Origin: a virus
Direction: 5' to 3' (one strand)
DNA length: 44,668 nucleotides
IMG/VR virus record: IMGVR_UViG_3300010885_012823
Span: 1 to 44,668 of that record
Of this stretch, positions 42,049-44,668 are shown piece by piece. A model generated the notes under the pieces. It saw only the letters and a list, made by a program, of their open reading frames with translations, ran no database searches and was not told the origin of the DNA. A program made the position numbers and the translations under genes. The first letter of the stretch is position 1, and each line of letters starts with the position of its first letter.

Positions 42049-43623
42049 ATGGCTGTAATAATGCAAAGTAATACCCTAGATGGTATTGCAACTCTTACTG
42101 TTGGACCTGGATCTACGGAATTAAATGGTGTATCTTATGCACCAACTATGTCAGCTGGAAATAAAAGTGTTAATATTGCCACAACTGAATTTGTGGCTAA
42201 AACTGGCACACGTCCATCAATAGATTATGTTTCTACTGGAACATACAATAGTTTCTTTATTCTATCAAATGGTATAATATACGAGGCACATGGAACTGTA
42301 TCTGCTGGAAATTATACAAATGGTTCGACTGATTCTGGTAATATGTTGGTCACTGGTGTTGATCGTGCAACTGCAATCCCTATTCCTAGTTCATCTCCAG
42401 TAATACAAATTGCTGGTGGCATGCAAGATTGGGCAGCTGCTTTATGTGCCAATGGTAATTTGTATACATGGGGTTATAATAGTAATGGTGGTTGCGGGCT
42501 TGGAAATACTTCTTACACAAATAACCCCACTCTTGCTGCAACTGGTGTAGCGCAAATTTATGAACATCCAACACAAGGTAATTATTCTATTGGTAATGCT
42601 CCACTTTATATTAGAAAAACTGATGGTTACATTTATGCCACAGGATATAATGGCTATGGACAACTAGGTGTTGGTGATACCACAAATAGATCCACATTTA
42701 CTCAGATTCCTACAATTGGTGCAAATCCAACATTCTTCTCACCATTCGGTTCACATCTTGGTGGATTTGTTGCTCAACGTGCATCGGATAAAACTATTTG
42801 GGTAGCTGGATATAATGGTTATGGCCAACTTGGCACTACTGATACCAGCAATCGGTCAAGTCCAACAAATGTCACTGCACAGTGGAACAATACTGGAGAT
42901 TCTACATATATACTTAGATCTGTTCATGGTGGGTTTGGTTATAGCACATCAAGCGCAGCTTCATACTGTTCATTAGCAATGCTTTTTGATAATGGAACAG
43001 GTACATTTATTAAATCATGTGGTGATAATAACTGGTCACAATTAGGTTCTGGTGGTACAAGTGCTACGTATACACCATATCTTCCTTGGGCTATTACTAC
43101 TGGTTCTAATAGAGTTAAGAAGGTAATGTGGCAAGGCGACTGCGTTGGTGGATTTTTTATATTATTAGAAAATGGTAATTTGTATGGGCACGGATACAAT
43201 GGTTACGGACAATTAGGTAACGGTAACGAAACTACACTTACTAGTCCAACATTAGTACAAACTGGTGTTATTGATTTACCAAGAGAACAAAACGAATACG
43301 CATACGGACACTACCACACTTCATTCTGTATTAAAGCAGATGGACTTTATGCATGTGGAATTAATAACTATGGTCAATGTGGTGTAGGTGATACTTCAAA
43401 TAAGAATACTTGGACCAAAGTTAATGTTCCAGGAAATGTTACTGGAGCAAAAATTAAATTCCTTGGACAGACTTCTACAACTGGTTCTACAAGACAGTAT
43501 GTATTAGTTACAACAGATAACACAATGTGGGTATGGGGTTATAATGGACAGTATTTCTGCTATCCATGGCATAGCGTAAGTTATGTTCCACCGACACAAT
43601 TCGAATTAACAAGAGGAGATTAA
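42049..43623 (+). CDS. RCC1-like beta-propeller tail fibre protein, copy 3 (524 aa)
   Basis: This is the third tandem paralogue. The N-terminus is MQSNTLDGIATLTVGPGSTE with NIATTEFVAKTG. The blades include LYTWGYNSNGGCGLG, IYATGYNGYGQLGVG, IWVAGYNGYGQLGTT, DNNWSQLGSG, LYGHGYNGYGQLGNG, LYACGINNYGQCGVG and MWVWGYNGQYF. The order of the blades, including the divergent fourth, matches copies 1 and 2, so the trio arose by whole-gene duplication. More Cys in some blades (GGCGLG, YGQCGVG) sets it apart. It follows copy 2 with no gap and ends two bases before the assembly chaperone, which has its own good ribosome binding site. Confidence 0.8.
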   Translation: MAVIMQSNTLDGIATLTVGPGSTELNGVSYAPTMSAGNKSVNIATTEFVAKTGTRPSIDYVSTGTYNSFFILSNGIIYEAHGTVSAGNYTNGSTDSGNMLVTGVDRATAIPIPSSSPVIQIAGGMQDWAAALCANGNLYTWGYNSNGGCGLGNTSYTNNPTLAATGVAQIYEHPTQGNYSIGNAPLYIRKTDGYIYATGYNGYGQLGVGDTTNRSTFTQIPTIGANPTFFSPFGSHLGGFVAQRASDKTIWVAGYNGYGQLGTTDTSNRSSPTNVTAQWNNTGDSTYILRSVHGGFGYSTSSAASYCSLAMLFDNGTGTFIKSCGDNNWSQLGSGGTSATYTPYLPWAITTGSNRVKKVMWQGDCVGGFFILLENGNLYGHGYNGYGQLGNGNETTLTSPTLVQTGVIDLPREQNEYAYGHYHTSFCIKADGLYACGINNYGQCGVGDTSNKNTWTKVNVPGNVTGAKIKFLGQTSTTGSTRQYVLVTTDNTMWVWGYNGQYFCYPWHSVSYVPPTQFELTRGD

Positions 43624-43624
43624 A

Positions 43625-44074
43625 ATGAGTGTTTTTATTAAAGTTCTTTCTGACGGACAGCACGTTACGTTGGGTGGACAGGTTGCCACAGAAGAAATGC
43701 TGGCAGATGGATGGTTTGAGTTTGATGGTGTAGTACCTCCTAGATCCAGAATGGATTGTCTTAGATACGACGCTGAAGCCAATACTTTAACTGAAGATTT
43801 AGAACAACGTAAAGAACTTGAACTTATTCAAATTCGTAAAAAACGTGATGAGGAAATTGCTAAGTCTGACTGGAGAGCTGCAAAAGCTGCAGAAACTTCT
43901 GTACCTTTATCAGCAGCTTGGGTAAATTATCGTCAAGCACTTCGTGATATTACAGTAGATTACGTGGCTGGAACAGAAATTGAATGGCCAGTTGCACCAG
44001 ATTTCACTCCACCTCCACTGCCTCCAGGATGGGTTGAACCTACTGATAAAAAAGACTTAGAGATTCCACGTTAA
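43625..44074 (+). CDS. Tail fibre assembly chaperone-like protein (149 aa)
   Basis: The centre has RKKRDEEIAKSDWRAAKAAE followed by AAWVNYRQALRDITVDYVAG (about residues 75-120). This matches the 'R..RD..I..SDW........W..YRQALRDI' pattern of phage tail assembly chaperones that accompany fibre genes (the Phage_tail_APC type). The N-terminal 55 residues are probably a small beta domain, and the C-terminus is a Pro-rich tail (PDFTPPPLPPGWVEP). Such proteins help fold or attach the fibre encoded just upstream, here the RCC1 fibres. GAGGAG lies six bases before the ATG. A strong terminator follows the stop codon, so this is the last gene of the fibre operon. Confidence 0.75.
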   Translation: MSVFIKVLSDGQHVTLGGQVATEEMLADGWFEFDGVVPPRSRMDCLRYDAEANTLTEDLEQRKELELIQIRKKRDEEIAKSDWRAAKAAETSVPLSAAWVNYRQALRDITVDYVAGTEIEWPVAPDFTPPPLPPGWVEPTDKKDLEIPR

Positions 44075-44075
44075 T

Positions 44076-44098
44076 AAATGCCTCTTCGGAGGCATTTT
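44076..44098 (+). terminator. Rho-independent terminator after the fibre operon
   Basis: The stem AAATGCCTC / GAGGCATTT closes on a TTCG tetraloop, the most stable common tetraloop, and ends in TTTT. It starts within two bases of the chaperone stop codon and precedes a new late promoter. Confidence 0.88.
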
Positions 44099-44116
44099 AG
44101 TTGCAGTCTCTGGTAT

Positions 44117-44124
44117 TATAAATA
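44117..44124 (+). promoter_or_regulatory. T4-type late promoter TATAAATA
   Basis: This is a perfect match to the T4 late consensus TATAAATA, in the only clear non-coding gap of this part, after a terminator and 28 bases before the ATG at 44153. It implies use of a gp55-like sigma factor, which is not in the window. Confidence 0.72.
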
Positions 44125-44152
44125 AGAAGTATACAATTTATCGGATTCCAGA

Positions 44153-44488
44153 ATGGCAACTATTAGTAATCTTTATGTGGACGCTGGAGCGACATACAGT
44201 AACATCATCACTGTAACTGCTTCTAATGGTCAGGCACTTAACTTGACCAGCTACACTGTGGCTTCTCAAATGAGGAAGTCATATTCATCCAGCACAGTTT
44301 ATGCATTCACAGCGAGTGTTTACGATGCTGCGACTGGTAAAATCCGACTACAATTAACAAGTACTCAATCTGAAGCCATTCCTGCGGGGAGATGGTTGTA
44401 TGATGTGGAGATCACTTCACCTTCTGGTACAAAAACCAGAGTGGTAGAGGGAATCGTTACAGTAAATCCTCAAATTACTCAAATATAA
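44153..44488 (+). CDS. Small beta-sandwich structural protein (111 aa)
   Basis: The protein is 111 aa. Its layout is DAGATYSNIITVTASNGQAL, then LTSYTVASQMRKSY, then GKIRLQLTSTQSEAIPAGRW followed by LYDVEIT, ending with TRVVEGIVTVNPQ. This 'G..y...i.......G....lt.y....qiR....... l....t..... ipaGry.Ydv......g....i.eG...v.p.vT' pattern recurs in small T4-like environmental phage proteins. It resembles the N-terminal Ig-like domain of BppU-type baseplate proteins. It is likely a virion component or fibre connector. It is the first gene of a new transcription unit with its own terminator upstream and late promoter. Confidence 0.68.
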   Translation: MATISNLYVDAGATYSNIITVTASNGQALNLTSYTVASQMRKSYSSSTVYAFTASVYDAATGKIRLQLTSTQSEAIPAGRWLYDVEITSPSGTKTRVVEGIVTVNPQITQI

Positions 44489-44489
44489 C

Positions 44490-44668
44490 ATGACAGATAT
44501 TACAGCAGTCGTAACACCTGATGAGGCATTAACAGTTGCAGTGTCGGAGGGTACATATGTGCTCAACTCTTCAACTAATTTGGCTAATCCAGCCGTAGTA
44601 GAATCAGTTTCTAATATCGCAGATGTCGATACAACTACTAAAATTAATGGATCAGTCCTAGTATTTAA
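44490..44668 (+). CDS. Fibre-type structural protein, 3' partial
   Basis: An ATG one base after the previous stop codon opens a frame that runs off the window end (59 codons seen). It starts MTDITAVVTPDEALTVAVSE and then has NPAVVESVSNIADVDTTTKI followed by NGSVLVF. The 'i.DVd.....dGsvLvf' element is common in repeated form in phage fibre and adhesin proteins. It probably encodes another fibre or a neck/fibre connector, but the length and the rest of the protein cannot be seen. Confidence 0.6.
   Translation, partial: MTDITAVVTPDEALTVAVSEGTYVLNSSTNLANPAVVESVSNIADVDTTTKINGSVLVF

Overview
The window is part of the genome of a tailed bacteriophage with a contractile, T4-like tail. It shows no sign of bacterial chromosome, tRNA or rRNA genes, or a CRISPR array. 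Nearly every base is coding, and almost every gene is a virion morphogenesis gene or a neighbour of one. The gene set and its divergences look like the environmental T4-like lineage (the cyanophage and pelagiphage type), not the enterobacterial T-evens: a short gp16, a gp51 remnant, a DUF4815-type giant structural protein, RCC1 and S74 tail fibres, and repeat-inflated baseplate proteins. The DNA is visibly AT-rich. No photosynthesis gene is present, so the host cannot be named. All family calls were made by eye, without database searches.

Layout. (1) 1-268: the 3' end of a gp32-like single-stranded-DNA-binding protein and a terminator. (2) 269-5227, minus strand: gp4 head completion, a 199-aa morphogenesis protein, a gp54/tail-tube-like protein, gp16 small terminase, gp26, a gp51-like extension and a tape-measure-like protein. 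(3) 5279-28041, plus strand: gp48, gp53, gp27, a two-enzyme gp5 spike, small spike accessory proteins including PAAR, gp25, gp6, gp7-like, a small structural protein, a repeat-swollen gp8, a 2227-aa DUF4815-type protein and a small coiled-coil protein. (4) 28041-29306: a tail fibre. (5) 29339-37587: an accessory island with five radical SAM proteins, an orphan 319-aa protein, a 134-aa His-motif protein and a 68-aa protein ending in five alternating cysteines. (6) 37709-44668: an S74 tail fibre, three tandem RCC1-propeller fibres, a tail-fibre assembly chaperone, a terminator, a late promoter and two further small structural genes, the last cut by the window end.

How the genes work together. 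Regions 2 and 3 build the tail tube cap, hub, spike and wedge. gp5, with its GH19-like and CHAP-like domains, would cut peptidoglycan during injection. The fibres in regions 4 and 6 would recognise the host. The radical SAM island sits inside the fibre region and is transcribed divergently from the S74 fibre across a perfect 12-bp inverted repeat. The most notable hypothesis is that it is a phage-borne peptide-modification (RiPP-like) system. In that reading, SPASM-type maturases and a B12-type radical SAM enzyme modify the Cys-rich tail, or the aromatic and His-rich tail, of small virion-associated proteins. A second notable signal is a run of eight T residues at the gp26 stop codon. It would allow a -1 ribosomal frameshift into the gp51-like frame just upstream of the tape-measure gene, as in the tail assembly chaperones of other phages.
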